A DNA stretch of 64,000 nucleotides from Vibrio sp. JC009. Its GTDB lineage: Bacteria; Pseudomonadota; Gammaproteobacteria; Enterobacterales; Vibrionaceae. This document shows, piece after piece, positions 1-11,165 of this stretch. The notes under the pieces are model-generated. The model ran no database searches and was not told the origin of the DNA. It saw only the letters and a program-made list of their open reading frames with translations. The translations under genes and the position numbers were made by a program. Each line of letters opens with the position of its first letter. Within the stretch, counting starts at the first letter, position 1. The stretch covers positions 2,790,001 to 2,854,000 of the forward strand of contig NZ_CP092106.1 of NCBI RefSeq assembly GCF_029016485.1, written 5' to 3'.

Positions 1-99
1 TGCAGCGGCTGGACGTAAGGTAAGCGTAACTTTACGCCCAGAGTGTAAACCTACCCCGGTCGTTTTTACGATTTCCTTCAGAGTTCGTTGTCTGATCAT
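1..99 (-). CDS. lpxC: UDP-3-O-acyl-N-acetylglucosamine deacetylase LpxC (N-terminal fragment)
   Basis: Only the first 33 residues are in the window; the gene runs off the left edge. They begin [20 protein letters not shown], the typical LpxC amino terminus, and continue [11 protein letters not shown]. LpxC is the cytoplasmic zinc amidase that catalyses the committed step of lipid A synthesis. The start is supported by an AGAGG ribosome site a few bases upstream. It is the last gene of the division and cell wall cluster, as in E. coli, and is separated from ftsZ by 131 bp holding its own promoter. The catalytic residues lie outside the window. Confidence 0.95.
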   Translation of the reverse strand, partial: MIRQRTLKEIVKTTGVGLHSGRKVTLTLRPAAA

Positions 100-130
100 C
101 AGCTTGCCTCTAGTTAAGTGCTACAAATCA

Positions 131-152
131 CGGTCGATCATGTAATCGACCG
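131..152. repeat. Perfect 8-bp stem-loop in the lpxC leader
   Basis: CGGTCGAT and ATCGACCG flank a 6-nt loop. No T-run follows on the minus strand, so it is not a standard terminator. It sits just downstream of the lpxC promoter and could be a 5' leader structure or a protein site. Confidence 0.5.
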
Positions 153-155
153 CGA

Positions 156-183
156 ATACTATCACAAATTTGAAGTCTGTCAA
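156..183 (-). promoter_or_regulatory. Probable sigma-70 promoter for lpxC
   Basis: Reading the minus strand, a perfect TTGACA (183-178) is followed after 16 bp by TAGTAT (161-156, 4 of 6 match to TATAAT). It lies between ftsZ and lpxC, where lpxC of E. coli also has its own promoter. Predicted transcription would begin close to the stem-loop at 131-152. Confidence 0.6.
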
Positions 184-230
184 ATTTGCTGGCTTTTTCA
201 TCACCCAAGAGACAAGTATCTAAACTTAAC

Positions 231-1442
231 TTAGTCTGCTTGGCGACGTAAAAACGCCGGTATATCCAGGTAGTCGCTTTCCCTTTCAGCCTCTGCTGCC
301 GCCTTTGGTGCGCTGTTTGAAACAGCGGCCTGAGACGTAGCTGCAGGTTGCGGTTTTACCTCTGTTTTATTATGCAAAGGCTGTGCCGCTTTTTCCTCTA
401 CTTTTGCCGCTGCAGGTTGAGCTGCAGTTGGCGCTGGTTTTGGCTTAGCTGCTGAACCAGTTACCAGAGTCATCTCTGGTTTCTTATCGTTTCCTATGCC
501 TGTTGCAACAACAGTTACACGGAATTCATCCGACATATCCGGGTCTAGTGACGTACCGATAACCACTGTCGCGTTATCAGATGCAAATGCTTTAACTGTA
601 TTACCAACCGTTTCAAACTCGTCAAGACGCATGTCCAAACCAGCGGTAATGTTAACAAGCACGCCACGAGCACCTGCCAAATCGATATCTTCAAGAAGTG
701 GAGAAGAAATCGCTGCTTCTGCAGCCTCTTCCGCACGTTCTTCGCCTTTCGCTACACCGCTACCCATCATTGCATGACCCATCTCTGACATCACTGTACG
801 TACGTCAGCAAAGTCCACGTTGATCATACCCGGGCGAGTGATTAGCTCAGCAATACCCTGTACTGCATTTTTTAGCACATCGTTCGCGTAACCAAAAGCC
901 TCTAGCAGGGTTACACTACGACCATAGACCTTAAGTAATTTCTCATTTGGAATGGTGATCAAAGAATCGACATGTTTAGATAACTCTTCGATACCCTGTT
1001 CAGCAAAAGCTAAGCGCTTTTTGCCTTCAAATCCAAATGGCTTAGTTACTACGGCAACAGTAAGGATATTTAGTTCCTTAGCAACTTCAGCAATAACAGG
1101 AGCTGCACCTGTACCGGTACCGCCGCCCATACCGGCAGCGATAAATACCATATCGGCACCAGCCAGTACTTCTTTAAGTTTTTCTTGATCTTCGAGAGCT
1201 GAGTCACGTCCTACCTGAGGATTCGCACCTGCTCCAAGACCTTTGGTGATATCTCCACCAATCTGGATCACTGAGCTCACTGACGCTTTGCGAAGTGCTT
1301 GCGCATCCGTATTTACGCTAATAAATTCAACGCCTTCGATGGATTCACGAACCATATGTTCTACTGCGTTACCGCCACCACCACCTACGCCAACGACTTT
1401 AATTACCGCATCGTCTGACATTTCCATCATCGGTTCAAACAT
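231..1442 (-). CDS. ftsZ: Cell division GTPase FtsZ
   Basis: Tubulin-like GTPase that polymerises into the cytoplasmic Z-ring. The 403-residue protein has the tubulin signature GGGTGTG at residues 106-112 and the T7 synergy loop NVDFADV near 208-214. A variable Ala/Pro/Lys-rich linker spans about 320-385. The conserved tail [14 protein letters not shown] binds FtsA, ZipA and other partners. The ATG is preceded by GGAG at good spacing. It lies 29 bp after ftsA in the same direction. Length and motifs match the family, so the call is secure. Confidence 0.99.
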   Translation of the reverse strand: MFEPMMEMSDDAVIKVVGVGGGGGNAVEHMVRESIEGVEFISVNTDAQALRKASVSSVIQIGGDITKGLGAGANPQVGRDSALEDQEKLKEVLAGADMVFIAAGMGGGTGTGAAPVIAEVAKELNILTVAVVTKPFGFEGKKRLAFAEQGIEELSKHVDSLITIPNEKLLKVYGRSVTLLEAFGYANDVLKNAVQGIAELITRPGMINVDFADVRTVMSEMGHAMMGSGVAKGEERAEEAAEAAISSPLLEDIDLAGARGVLVNITAGLDMRLDEFETVGNTVKAFASDNATVVIGTSLDPDMSDEFRVTVVATGIGNDKKPEMTLVTGSAAKPKPAPTAAQPAAAKVEEKAAQPLHNKTEVKPQPAATSQAAVSNSAPKAAAEAERESDYLDIPAFLRRQAD

Positions 1443-1471
1443 GTGTTATCTCCGTTTTTCCTGCTCTCAGG

Positions 1472-2737
1472 TTAAAACTCTTTCTGTATCCAATTACGCA
1501 TTTTACTAAATATTCCGGTGAATGAGGAACTCTTAGGCTCATTATATTCACCCTCGTCATTAAACTGACTGTCTTTTGCGTAATGGAGCAAACCAACCGC
1601 CGTAGAATGATACGGCTCTTTTACATAATCTGTAAGCCCTTTTACTTCAAGTGGCTTACCAATTCTTACTCTGTTTGCGCCAAACACACGTTCAGCGCAC
1701 TCAACCATTCCTTCAATCTGCGAAGCACCGCCAGTCAGAACAATACCCGCCGCTAAGTGTGGCTTGATACCTTCTTCTCTGAGCTTCGCCTGTACCGAAT
1801 TTACCGATTGATTGATAAAGCCCATCAGCTCTGCATAACGGGCTTCAATAACGCCAGCTAATTCCTGGCGTTTCAGCGTTCTTGATGGTCTGCCACCTAC
1901 ACTAGGTACGTTAACAGTATCATCCTTACTAACCAGTTCGCTCAGCGCACAGCCAAAACGAACTTTAATATCTTCTGCATCATTAACCGGTGTACCAAAA
2001 GCAAAAGCAATATCACTGGTCACCGCGTTACCTGCATATGAGAATACCTCTGTATGTCTTAATGCGCCACCGGTCCAGACGGAAACATCCATAGTACCGG
2101 CACCGATATCAACCACACAGACACCAAGCTCTCGTTCATCCTCAGTGATAACCGCATTACTTGCAGCCAGACCGGAAAATACCAGTTGCTCCACATGCAG
2201 GTCGCAACGTTCAACAGCCTTGATGATGTTTCTTGCCATATCGCTATGACAGGTAATCAGATGGACACTCACTTCCATCCGTACACCAGACAAACCAAGA
2301 GGGTTTTTGATTCCTTCCTGATAATCTATAGTAAATTCCTGAGGAATGACATGCAGTATACGCTGTTCATCACTGATTTTTACAGATTTCGCCGTATGAA
2401 TAGCCCGATCCATATCGTCCTGAGACACCTCTTCATCAGAGATAGTGCCCATGCCTTTTTCAATACGGCTGGCGATATGTCTTCCTGATAATGAAATAAA
2501 GACATTGCTGATCTTGCATTCGGCCATCATCTCAGCCTGACCAACAGCAACCTGAATCGACTTTACAACTGATTCCAGGTCATTAACGCCGCCTTTATCC
2601 ATTCCTCTGGACTGACTGGAGCCAGTACCAAGAATGTTAATCTGACCATCTGGTAGTATTTCACCCACTAAGGCTGAAATGGTTGCAGTGCCTATATCAA
2701 GACCGACAAAGATGTTATCGTCAGCGATCTTAGTCAT
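1472..2737 (-). CDS. ftsA: Cell division protein FtsA (actin-like)
   Basis: Actin-fold ATPase that tethers FtsZ to the inner membrane and recruits later division proteins. The 421-residue protein opens with the phosphate-1 motif VGLDIGTATISALVGE and has the phosphate-2 segment VVDIGAGTMDVSVW in the middle. It ends in the amphipathic membrane-targeting helix FSKMRNWIQKEF. Its ATG overlaps the 3' end of ftsQ by 8 bp, indicating translational coupling. The ftsQ-ftsA-ftsZ order is the standard one. Confidence 0.99.
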   Translation of the reverse strand: MTKIADDNIFVGLDIGTATISALVGEILPDGQINILGTGSSQSRGMDKGGVNDLESVVKSIQVAVGQAEMMAECKISNVFISLSGRHIASRIEKGMGTISDEEVSQDDMDRAIHTAKSVKISDEQRILHVIPQEFTIDYQEGIKNPLGLSGVRMEVSVHLITCHSDMARNIIKAVERCDLHVEQLVFSGLAASNAVITEDERELGVCVVDIGAGTMDVSVWTGGALRHTEVFSYAGNAVTSDIAFAFGTPVNDAEDIKVRFGCALSELVSKDDTVNVPSVGGRPSRTLKRQELAGVIEARYAELMGFINQSVNSVQAKLREEGIKPHLAAGIVLTGGASQIEGMVECAERVFGANRVRIGKPLEVKGLTDYVKEPYHSTAVGLLHYAKDSQFNDEGEYNEPKSSSFTGIFSKMRNWIQKEF

Positions 2738-3509
2738 CCGTACTCTCTTGTGCTAAATCATCTTCCGGAAACCAGCCTACAGCTGCACCGGTATCATACC
2801 GCAGGTCAATATAGCTTACTTTCGCAGCCTTATTCCCTAATCTGTTATACAGAGAAATAAATCTATCTAATCTCTCATCTAATGACTCTTTTCCAAGCTC
2901 AAGCCGGATACCGTTATCCAGTATCATCTGCCAGGCTCTTCTGTCATTAAGAACAACGGAAGTCAGAGACAAACCCAATTGAGAAAAAAGAGGCTCTACT
3001 TTTCTCCAGGTTTGTAAAACTTTATGTTCGCTGCCAGCAGGACCATAGAGTTTAATCCGTTCTTCTTTTAGCTGACCCACATCTGCATCAAAAACATCGC
3101 CGGTTTCATTTAATAATGAATTTCCGTTCCAGATAGCCGACGCTTTGTGTTCAACTAAATAGACTTTAATAATATCGGGCCACTGCTTACGTATTGACGC
3201 CCTGGCAACCCAGGGAAGCCCGGTAATCGCAGTTTGTAACTCGTTGACATCCTGAGACATAAAGGTACCCAGATTATCCAGGCTACCCAGTGCATGCTGC
3301 ACGTCCCCAGAAGAGATGTATTCAAGCTCTCCCTGCAATACGATTTTAGACAGCGGCAGACGCTCTGTATCGAGCATCCAGCTAACAGTGGTGTACAACA
3401 AAGTGCCGACAGAAAGCAAAACTAACAAAAGAAAAGCACAGCCCAGGGCATGCTCCTCTATTACTCGTTTTATATGACCGAAATCACCAGCACCAACTGC
3501 ATTATTCAT
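2730..3509 (-). CDS. ftsQ: Cell division protein FtsQ
   Basis: Bitopic inner-membrane protein of the FtsQLB divisome complex. The 259-residue protein has a short cytoplasmic tail, one transmembrane helix at about 24-45 (CAFLLLVLLSVGTLLYTTVSW), a periplasmic POTRA domain at about 52-122 starting LSKIVLQGELEYIS, then the beta domain. It is the first gene after a 137-bp gap following murC. In E. coli ddlB lies at this point; no D-Ala-D-Ala ligase is found here. It overlaps ftsA by 8 bp. Confidence 0.97.
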   Translation of the reverse strand: MNNAVGAGDFGHIKRVIEEHALGCAFLLLVLLSVGTLLYTTVSWMLDTERLPLSKIVLQGELEYISSGDVQHALGSLDNLGTFMSQDVNELQTAITGLPWVARASIRKQWPDIIKVYLVEHKASAIWNGNSLLNETGDVFDADVGQLKEERIKLYGPAGSEHKVLQTWRKVEPLFSQLGLSLTSVVLNDRRAWQMILDNGIRLELGKESLDERLDRFISLYNRLGNKAAKVSYIDLRYDTGAAVGWFPEDDLAQESTDD

Positions 3510-3646
3510 CTATTCGATATCGTTACTTTAATTTGCCCGGTATTCCTTCCAAAAATTAAGCAAATAAAGTTTATGGCTTAACCAAGGAATTATACAAAGC
3601 ATACGCAAACTATCTACCCCAAAATTTAGAATATTGGAAAGTAAAC

Positions 3647-5110
3647 TTATTCTGCCTTCATTTTATTAATATCAAGTTGCAAAGCTGCAAGCTGTTTTGC
3701 CACTTTACCCACATCACCGGCGCCCTGTGTCAGCACCAGATCATTTTCCTGCATCACATTGGCCAGAACTGAAGGTAACGCCTTCATATTTGGGACAAAA
3801 ATCGGATCAATCTTACCGCGACTTCTTATGGTGCGGCATAATGAGCGACCATCTGCGCCTTTAATCGGCTTTTCTCCGGCGGCGTAAACGTCAAGCATGA
3901 TCAGCACATCCACATTTTCCAGCACATTTGCAAAATCATCGTACAGATCACGCGTGCGGCTATAGCGGTGCGGCTGGAATATCATCACCAGACGTTTATC
4001 ACCCCAGCCTGCTCTTGCTGCCTGAATGGTAACATCAACCTCGCTCGGGTGGTGGCCGTAATCATCCACCAGCATGACCTGACCGTTGCCGGTTTCATAC
4101 TCGCCCAGATGTTCAAATCTGCGACCTGTGCCCTGAGTACCTATCATGGCTTTCAGAATAGCTTCATCTGAAATATCATCTTCTGTTGCAACGGCAATGG
4201 CAGCAGAAGCATTCAACGCATTATGTCGTCCTGGAATGTTCAGAGTAATATCAAGATTATCCTTCCCTTTCCTGATCACGGTGAACTTGCCCTGCTGGCC
4301 TTCCTGACGGTAGTTTTCAATCCGCACATCCGCATCTTCAGAGAAACCGTAAGTGATCACGTGACGGCTGATACGGGGAAGCAACTCTCTTACAACAGGA
4401 TCATCGATACAGACAATAGCCTGACCGTAGAAGGGCAGGTTGTGCAGGAAGTCGATAAAAGTCTGCTTCAGGGTTTCAAAGTCACCGCCATAGGTATCCA
4501 TATGGTCTGCTTCAATATTGGTAACAATACTAACCATCGGCTGCAGGTGCAGGAAGGAAGCATCACTCTCATCCGCTTCTGCAATAAGAATACGGCTTGA
4601 GCCAAGACGTGCGTTAGTACCGGCACTCTTAACCAGGCCGCCGTTAACAAAGGTTGGATCCAGACCGGCTTCTGAATAGATCTGTGTAACCAGCGCCGTT
4701 GTGGTTGTTTTCCCGTGGGTGCCTGCAACCGCAATACCATGACGGAAGCGCATCAGCTCAGCCAGCATTTCTGCACGTCTGACAACCGGAATACGTTTGC
4801 GCTTTGCAGCTACCAATTCAGGGTTATCCGCTTTAATTGCGGTAGAAACCACCACCACGCTGGAAGTTTCTACATTGCTTTCCTGATGACCAATAAAGAT
4901 TTTTGCACCTTTACTGCTCAGTCTTTCCGTTACCGGGTTATTGGATAAATCTGAACCGGTAATTTCGTAGCCTTCATTCAGAAGAACTTCAGCAATACCA
5001 CTCATGCCTGCTCCGCCGATACCAACAAAGTGGATAGACTTTACCCTGCGCATTTCAGGGACCATAGCTCTTATCTGGGATAGGTTTTGGGTATGTTCAA
5101 TTGTCATCAA
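3647..5110 (-). CDS. murC: UDP-N-acetylmuramate-L-alanine ligase MurC
   Basis: Cytoplasmic ligase adding L-Ala to UDP-MurNAc, the first step of stem peptide assembly. The 487-residue protein has the N-terminal Rossmann segment [19 protein letters not shown], the Mur ligase ATP loop [10 protein letters not shown] near 120-130 and the DDYGHHPSE motif. A second ATG directly follows the first, so the start could be one codon later. It follows murG by 7 bp and precedes ftsQ. Confidence 0.98.
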   Translation of the reverse strand: MMTIEHTQNLSQIRAMVPEMRRVKSIHFVGIGGAGMSGIAEVLLNEGYEITGSDLSNNPVTERLSSKGAKIFIGHQESNVETSSVVVVSTAIKADNPELVAAKRKRIPVVRRAEMLAELMRFRHGIAVAGTHGKTTTTALVTQIYSEAGLDPTFVNGGLVKSAGTNARLGSSRILIAEADESDASFLHLQPMVSIVTNIEADHMDTYGGDFETLKQTFIDFLHNLPFYGQAIVCIDDPVVRELLPRISRHVITYGFSEDADVRIENYRQEGQQGKFTVIRKGKDNLDITLNIPGRHNALNASAAIAVATEDDISDEAILKAMIGTQGTGRRFEHLGEYETGNGQVMLVDDYGHHPSEVDVTIQAARAGWGDKRLVMIFQPHRYSRTRDLYDDFANVLENVDVLIMLDVYAAGEKPIKGADGRSLCRTIRSRGKIDPIFVPNMKALPSVLANVMQENDLVLTQGAGDVGKVAKQLAALQLDINKMKAE

Positions 5111-5117
5111 ATCTTTC

Positions 5118-6182
5118 TCATTTTTCAGTTAAGGCAATAATTGCCTCTGCAACGGTCTTGTCAGCGTCCAGCTTTGCAGCCTGTCGTGCCTGAACCGCCA
5201 TTGCCATTAAATCTTCGCGGGACAGAGAGGCAACCGTGTCAGCCAGTTTTTCGGCTGTCAGCTCAGGTTGCTCAATCATCAGCGCAGCCTTGCACTCCAC
5301 AAGATGATCAGCGTTTAAAGCCTGCTGCCTGTCTTTATGCATAAACGGGATAAATATTGCGCCAACACCGGCTGCAGATACCTCTGAAACCGTCAGCGCA
5401 CCGGAGCGGCAGATCAGTAAATCGGCCCACTCATAAGCCTGAGCGACATTATCTATAAATTCGGTCACTTCTGCATCTTTAACTCCGGCCTGCTCATAAG
5501 CCAGCTCAACATCCTGCTGATTATTCTTACCGGCCTGATGCTTAACTCTGTAACCATCACCCAGTTTTGCCAATACTTCAGGCAGAGTTGTGTTAAGGAT
5601 GCGTGCCCCCTGACTGCCGCCCATCACCAGAATCCGGATATCACCTTCTCTTGAGGCCAGACGCTCCTGAGGCTGCGGCAGTTGAGTCACATCTTCACGC
5701 ACCGGATTACCCACCACTTCCGCTGTCGGAAATGCGCCGGGGAAGGCCTGAAACACTTTTTTAGCCACTTTAGACAGCCACTGGTTAGTCAGCCCGGCTA
5801 CGGCATTTTGCTCATGCAATACCACAGGGATGCCCGAAAGCCAGGCAGCAATACCGCCCGGTCCGCTTACATAGCCGCCCATTCCCAGCACGGCATCCGG
5901 CTGCCAGTTGTTGATATGCTGTTTCGCCTGACGGACAGCGTTAATAATCTGAAATGGTGCTTTAATCAGGCGCGCAATACCCTGACCTCTGATCCCTTTT
6001 ACCCTGATAAAGTCGATCTCAATACCGTGTTTAGGTACCAGATCAGCTTCCATTCTGTCTTCGGTTCCAAGCCAGCGAATTTCCCAGCCCTGCTGTTGCA
6101 GCTGTTTCGCCACCGCTAATCCGGGAAATACGTGTCCGCCCGTACCACCAGCCATGACCAGTAAACGTTTATTCTTTTTCAT
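5118..6182 (-). CDS. murG: Lipid II synthase, UDP-GlcNAc transferase MurG
   Basis: Peripheral inner-membrane GT28 glycosyltransferase converting lipid I to lipid II. The 354-residue protein starts with [16 protein letters not shown], the glycine-rich lipid-carrier loop, and has [12 protein letters not shown] in the C-terminal domain and the [11 protein letters not shown] donor-binding region. Its start overlaps the end of ftsW by 14 bp, so the flippase/polymerase partner and MurG are translationally coupled. Confidence 0.98.
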   Translation of the reverse strand: MKKNKRLLVMAGGTGGHVFPGLAVAKQLQQQGWEIRWLGTEDRMEADLVPKHGIEIDFIRVKGIRGQGIARLIKAPFQIINAVRQAKQHINNWQPDAVLGMGGYVSGPGGIAAWLSGIPVVLHEQNAVAGLTNQWLSKVAKKVFQAFPGAFPTAEVVGNPVREDVTQLPQPQERLASREGDIRILVMGGSQGARILNTTLPEVLAKLGDGYRVKHQAGKNNQQDVELAYEQAGVKDAEVTEFIDNVAQAYEWADLLICRSGALTVSEVSAAGVGAIFIPFMHKDRQQALNADHLVECKAALMIEQPELTAEKLADTVASLSREDLMAMAVQARQAAKLDADKTVAEAIIALTEK

Positions 6183-7380
6183 TATTTAATCCATCATCCT
6201 GGTGAGTTTCCTGACTCACTGCCTTTTGCTGGTTCAGGCGCAGCTCAAAATCGATACGCAGCAGAATTGATACTGCAGTGGACATAACTATCAGGCTCGA
6301 ACCACCGTAGCTAATCAGGGGCAGTGTCAGACCTTTGGTCGGCACCAAACCAGCCGCAGCACCAACATTAACCAGCGACTGAAACGCAAACCAGATCCCG
6401 ATACCCAAAGCCAGATAACCGCCAAAACGCTCATTCTGTTCCAGCGCTTTTTTACCTATCAGAACGGCCTTAGTCACCAGAGCAAAGATAAGTATCAGAA
6501 CCAGAGTTACGCCAACAAAGCCAAGTTCTTCGCCAATAACAGCAAACACAAAGTCGGTATGCGCCTCTGGCAGGTATTCAAGTTTCTGTACTGAGTTACC
6601 CAGTCCCTGACCAAACCACTCTCCCCGGCCAAAAGCCATCAGTGACTGAGTTAGCTGATAGCCACTCCCGAAAGGATCCTCCCAGGGGTCCCAGAAGGAG
6701 GTCATACGCCTCATTCGGTATGGCTCAAAGATAATCAGCATACAAACACCGGCAATGCCCACCATCATCAAAGCAATAAACTGCCAGAGCTTGGCACCTG
6801 CAATAAACAGCATACCAAACACAGTCACCAGCATAACCACAACGGTACCCAGGTCCGGCTGCATCAACAGCAAAACAGCAAAGCTACCAAAAACCAGCGC
6901 AGGCTTAAAGAATCCGCCAAAAAACGACTCACGCACCTCTTCTCTTTTGCGTTCCAGATAACCGGATATAAAGACAAATAGCGATAGTTTTGCCACTTCA
7001 GCAGGCTGCAGGTTAAAAAGCCCGAGCGGGATCCAGCGCGACGCACCGTTTACTGACTTTCCCCCAACCAGAACAACCACCAGCAGAGCAAAGGTAACAA
7101 AGAAAAAATGGGTACTGAATTTAAGCCAGGTTTTTGTCTGCACCTGAAGTATTACCGCAGCAGCACCGATAGCAAGAACAAGGAAACTGGCATGCCGGAA
7201 CATAAAGTGGAAGGGCTGCTCAGTCAGACGGGTACTGACAGGAAAAGAGGCCGATGTCACCATCACAAGCCCTGTCAGCATCAGTCCTAAAGCAATCCAA
7301 ACTAACTGTCGATCAAAAAGCGCTTCCGGCGAAGCCGACTGGCTCCAGCTCCGGAGGTTTTCAATCACTCTGGCTACCAT
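6169..7380 (-). CDS. ftsW: Septal peptidoglycan polymerase FtsW (SEDS family)
   Basis: Integral membrane SEDS glycosyltransferase that polymerises lipid II at the septum with FtsI. The 403-residue protein is strongly hydrophobic with about ten helices. It contains the conserved [17 protein letters not shown], the DLGTVVVM region and the C-terminal [14 protein letters not shown] signature. It lies in its usual position between murD and murG, 15 bp after murD and overlapping murG. Confidence 0.98.
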   Translation of the reverse strand: MVARVIENLRSWSQSASPEALFDRQLVWIALGLMLTGLVMVTSASFPVSTRLTEQPFHFMFRHASFLVLAIGAAAVILQVQTKTWLKFSTHFFFVTFALLVVVLVGGKSVNGASRWIPLGLFNLQPAEVAKLSLFVFISGYLERKREEVRESFFGGFFKPALVFGSFAVLLLMQPDLGTVVVMLVTVFGMLFIAGAKLWQFIALMMVGIAGVCMLIIFEPYRMRRMTSFWDPWEDPFGSGYQLTQSLMAFGRGEWFGQGLGNSVQKLEYLPEAHTDFVFAVIGEELGFVGVTLVLILIFALVTKAVLIGKKALEQNERFGGYLALGIGIWFAFQSLVNVGAAAGLVPTKGLTLPLISYGGSSLIVMSTAVSILLRIDFELRLNQQKAVSQETHQDDGLNNEKE

Positions 7381-7395
7381 CTCGTCAATACATCC

Positions 7396-8721
7396 TTATT
7401 GGTTTGCGTACTTCTTTGCAAGCTCAGTAAAGGCATCGCCTCTGGCCATAAAATTCTTAAACTGATCAAAACTGGCACAGGCAGGAGAAAGCATCACCAT
7501 ATCGCCGGATTCAACTTGTTCAGATACCGCTTTGACTATCTGTTCGATATTATCCCAGCGGGTCGCAGACTTATGAAGAGACATAAACTCATCGCCATCT
7601 TCACCAAAGCAATACAGCTTAACATCCAGTTTATTTAACGCCGGTGCCAGTTCTGAGAAGTCCGCTCCTTTTCCTACACCGCCAACCAGCAGATGCAGGG
7701 TACCCGAACAATCCAGACCAGATAACGCAGCAAGCGTACTGGCAACATTGGTTGCCTTAGAATCATTGACCCACTTAATTCCGTTCTGGTCAGCAACCAC
7801 CTGACAGCGGTGCGTCAGGCCATTATATTCTCTCAGTGTCTGCAACAACTCTTTATAATCAATGCCTGCGCATGTGAGCAAAGCAAGAACCGTCAGTACA
7901 TTAGCAATATTATGCTTACCTACCAGACTCAGCTCGCTGACAGGAACAAGCAATTCACCGTTTGCAACCAGCCACTGCGCACCCTGATGCGGAATAATAC
8001 CGAATTCTTTTTCATCCAGCCCGAAAGTCACCACGTTTTTGTGTGGCTGCTCAGGATAGGTCTGGGGATCATCACGGTTCACAACGGCAAATTCAGCATG
8101 AGAGAAGATTCTCTGTTTCGCCTCTTTGTACAGTGCGATGCTGCCGTCATAGCGGTCCATATGGTCTTCAGACAGATTAAGAAAAGCCGCCGCTTTTAGC
8201 TTAAGACTGGAAGTGGTTTCAAGCTGGAAGCTGGAAAGCTCCAGAACATAGAGATCCGCAGGTTCGTTTAAAAGCTCCAGTGCCGGAACACCGATATTAC
8301 CGCCGACCCCGACCTTAAGTCCGGCAGCCTTTGCCATAACGCCGGTCAGATCCGTCACAGTACTTTTGCCGTTGGAGCCGGTGATGGCAATAACAGGCGC
8401 TTCTGCAGCCCATGCAAACAGCTCGATATCACCGACAATCGGAATATTTTTGTCAGCAGCCGCCTGTATTTCAGGGGTTGCCAGTGCAATTCCCGGGTTA
8501 ACTACAATCAGATCAGCCTGAGCAAGCCAGTCATTCTGCCAGCTTCCGCTGTGCAGTTTAATTTGCGGATCCAGTTCATCCTGCCCCGGAGGATTTGCTC
8601 TGGTATCGATAACCCGGATATCCAGATTCTTGTCGATTTTCGTCAGGTACTTAACAACAGAAAGCCCGGTAATACCGAGCCCTGCTACAACAACTTTGTT
8701 GATATTATTCCAGTTCTGCAT
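7396..8721 (-). CDS. murD: UDP-MurNAc-L-alanine-D-glutamate ligase MurD
   Basis: Cytoplasmic Mur ligase that adds D-Glu to UDP-MurNAc-L-Ala. The 441-residue protein has the N-terminal [13 protein letters not shown] dinucleotide-like loop, the ATP loop [13 protein letters not shown] near residues 110-122, and the C-terminal [19 protein letters not shown] motif typical of MurD. It starts 3 bp after mraY in the same operon. Confidence 0.98.
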   Translation of the reverse strand: MQNWNNINKVVVAGLGITGLSVVKYLTKIDKNLDIRVIDTRANPPGQDELDPQIKLHSGSWQNDWLAQADLIVVNPGIALATPEIQAAADKNIPIVGDIELFAWAAEAPVIAITGSNGKSTVTDLTGVMAKAAGLKVGVGGNIGVPALELLNEPADLYVLELSSFQLETTSSLKLKAAAFLNLSEDHMDRYDGSIALYKEAKQRIFSHAEFAVVNRDDPQTYPEQPHKNVVTFGLDEKEFGIIPHQGAQWLVANGELLVPVSELSLVGKHNIANVLTVLALLTCAGIDYKELLQTLREYNGLTHRCQVVADQNGIKWVNDSKATNVASTLAALSGLDCSGTLHLLVGGVGKGADFSELAPALNKLDVKLYCFGEDGDEFMSLHKSATRWDNIEQIVKAVSEQVESGDMVMLSPACASFDQFKNFMARGDAFTELAKKYANQ

Positions 8722-8724
8722 CTG

Positions 8725-9807
8725 TTATCGAACCTTCAGTGTTGCCAGTCCGATTAGCACAAGCACGATGGAGATAATCCAGAAACGGACGATAACCCTT
8801 GGTTCCGGCCACCCTTTCAGTTCGTAATGGTGGTGAATCGGAGCCATACGGAACACGCGCTGCCCTCTCAGTTTATAAGAGCCAACCTGAAGAATGACCG
8901 ACAATGTTTCCATAACAAAAACGCCGCCCATAATAACCAGCACAAACTCCTGACGAACCAGAACCGCGATGGTACCCAGAGCGCCACCCAGAGCCAGTGA
9001 ACCCACATCACCCATAAATACCTGAGCCGGGTAGGTGTTAAACCACAGGAAGCCTAAACCGGCACCCACCATAGCGGAGCAGAAGATCACCAGCTCACTT
9101 GAGTATGGGATATAAGGGATATTCAGATATTCGGCAAAGTTAACGTTACCTGTTGCCCACGCAATAAAGGCAAAGCCACCAGACACCAGTACCGTTGGCA
9201 GTATTGCCAGACCGTCCAGACCGTCAGTCAGGTTTACCGCATTACTGGTACCAACAATCACAAAGTAAGTCAGCACAACATAAAACAGACCCAGCTGCGG
9301 CATAATATCTTTAAAGAAAGGCACAACCAGTTGGGTAGCTGATGTGTCTTTGCCGTGTGCATACAGAGCAAAGGCAACCACAATGGCAATTGTGGACTGC
9401 CAGAAATACTTCCAGCGTGCGATAAGACCGGCCGGATCTTTGCGGACCACTTTACGGTAATCATCAACAAAACCCACTGCACCATAGCCTAAGAGCACTG
9501 TCATCACTGCCCAGATATATGGGTTAGAAAGATCTGCCCACAGCAGAACACTGACAACAATGGATGCCAGAATCATAACACCGCCCATTGTTGGCGTGCC
9601 GCGCTTACTGAAATGAGACTCAGGGCCGTCATTACGTACCACCTGACCAATCTGCATCAGCTGCAGACGGGCAATCAGTCTCGGACCGATCCACAAAGAA
9701 AGTCCCAGAGCGGTAAGTGCGCTCAGGATGGAACGGAAAGATAAATATTCAAATAATCGAAAAAACGAAAAATATGGCTGTATCAACTCAGCAAGCCAGA
9801 TCATCAT
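8725..9807 (-). CDS. mraY: Phospho-MurNAc-pentapeptide translocase MraY
   Basis: Polytopic inner-membrane enzyme that transfers phospho-MurNAc-pentapeptide to undecaprenyl phosphate to make lipid I. The 360-residue protein carries the catalytic motifs [19 protein letters not shown] and [12 protein letters not shown] and the [12 protein letters not shown] loop. About ten hydrophobic segments are evident. Its ATG overlaps the end of murF by 4 bp. Confidence 0.98.
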   Translation of the reverse strand: MMIWLAELIQPYFSFFRLFEYLSFRSILSALTALGLSLWIGPRLIARLQLMQIGQVVRNDGPESHFSKRGTPTMGGVMILASIVVSVLLWADLSNPYIWAVMTVLLGYGAVGFVDDYRKVVRKDPAGLIARWKYFWQSTIAIVVAFALYAHGKDTSATQLVVPFFKDIMPQLGLFYVVLTYFVIVGTSNAVNLTDGLDGLAILPTVLVSGGFAFIAWATGNVNFAEYLNIPYIPYSSELVIFCSAMVGAGLGFLWFNTYPAQVFMGDVGSLALGGALGTIAVLVRQEFVLVIMGGVFVMETLSVILQVGSYKLRGQRVFRMAPIHHHYELKGWPEPRVIVRFWIISIVLVLIGLATLKVR

Positions 9808-11165
9808 TTGTGCTTCTCCTTCAAAGCTTCAGCCACTTTACTCATACGGGCACTATTTGCCCCTTTTACAAGAAGAGTATGTACCTGGTCAGAGGCTTTG
9901 TACAACTCGCTTTCGATATATGCCATTAACTCTTCATGAGAAGAGAAATGATGCCCCTGGCAAATATCGCTAATCACTTTAGTGTCCTCACCATAGGTAA
10001 GAACATGTTCAAACTTAAATGGTGCTGCATGTTCACCGACTTGACGGTGAAGTGCAAGACTTTCCTCACCCAATTCAGCCATGTAGCCCAAAATCAGCCA
10101 TCTGATTCCTGAATATGTGGAAAGCAGATCCGCTGCCGCCTTCATTGCAGGAACGCTGGCATTATAGCTGTCGTCAATTAAACGAATATTATCCTTTAGC
10201 ATTTCGACCTCTACCCGGCCTTTTACATTGGACAGATTCGCCAGACCATATTTTACATCATCCAGTGACGCGCCAAAGCTCATCGCCAGAGAAGCGGCTG
10301 CCAGCGCATTGGAAACATTGTGCTGACCAATAATACCCAGCTGAACCTGAATCTGCCCTTCTGGTGTATTCAGAGTAAAACCGGCTTCACCCAGTTCGTT
10401 CATACCGATATCTGTCGGGTAGTAATCCGCTTTCTCATCGGTCGCAGAAAAAGTGATGGTCTGCTTATCCTGCAGAACTTGCTGCCAGTAGTTCTCACCG
10501 TGGCTGTCCAGGTTTACGATTGCTGTCTGATTCTTGCCAAGACCCTGATAAATTTCACCTTTGGCCTGTTTTACGCCGTCGATAGAACCAAAACCTTCAA
10601 GGTGTGATTCCGCGACATTGTTGACCAGAGCTACGCTTGGTTTAACCAGAGCCGCAGTATAGGCAATTTCACCGATATGGTTTGCACCCAGCTCAATAAC
10701 GGCATAGTCATACTCCGGCTCAGAACGAAGCAGAGTGAGAGGCACCCCGATATCATTATTAAAGTTACCTGCGGTAGCCAGTACTTTACCTTTCTGAGAC
10801 AGTATCGCCGCCGTCATCTCTTTTACCGTGGTCTTTCCGCAACTGCCTGTGATCGCCAGAGTCTGAATATCGCACTCTTTATGCACCCAGGCGGCAAGGA
10901 CACCTAAAGCAATCAGAGTATCCTTAACAATAATCTGTGGCAGCTCAACATCCAGCTTTCGGTTTACCAGAATTGCGCTGGCGCCGTTATCCTGTGCCTG
11001 CTGCGCAAAATCATGCGCATCAAAACGCTCTCCCACAAGAGCGACAAACAGCGCTCCTTCTGACAGAGTTCTGGTATCTGTGGATACTGCGTTAATCGCG
11101 CAGTCAGCTCCCTCCAGGCGCCCTTCGACAACCTGACAGATTTCGCTTAAGCGGGTTGAAATCAT
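9804..11165 (-). CDS. murF: UDP-MurNAc-tripeptide D-alanyl-D-alanine ligase MurF
   Basis: Cytoplasmic ligase that adds D-Ala-D-Ala to complete the pentapeptide precursor. The 453-residue protein has the ATP loop [13 protein letters not shown] near 105-117 and [10 protein letters not shown], plus [14 protein letters not shown] in the central domain, as in MurF. It overlaps murE and mraY by 4 bp on each side, so all three are probably translated in a coupled way. The ligase making its D-Ala-D-Ala substrate is not encoded in the window. Confidence 0.98.
   Translation of the reverse strand: MISTRLSEICQVVEGRLEGADCAINAVSTDTRTLSEGALFVALVGERFDAHDFAQQAQDNGASAILVNRKLDVELPQIIVKDTLIALGVLAAWVHKECDIQTLAITGSCGKTTVKEMTAAILSQKGKVLATAGNFNNDIGVPLTLLRSEPEYDYAVIELGANHIGEIAYTAALVKPSVALVNNVAESHLEGFGSIDGVKQAKGEIYQGLGKNQTAIVNLDSHGENYWQQVLQDKQTITFSATDEKADYYPTDIGMNELGEAGFTLNTPEGQIQVQLGIIGQHNVSNALAAASLAMSFGASLDDVKYGLANLSNVKGRVEVEMLKDNIRLIDDSYNASVPAMKAAADLLSTYSGIRWLILGYMAELGEESLALHRQVGEHAAPFKFEHVLTYGEDTKVISDICQGHHFSSHEELMAYIESELYKASDQVHTLLVKGANSARMSKVAEALKEKHK

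Noticed and set aside
131..152. Stem-loop before lpxC considered as a terminator of ftsZ
   Set aside because: No T-run follows and the lpxC promoter lies upstream of it, so it would fall within the lpxC leader.
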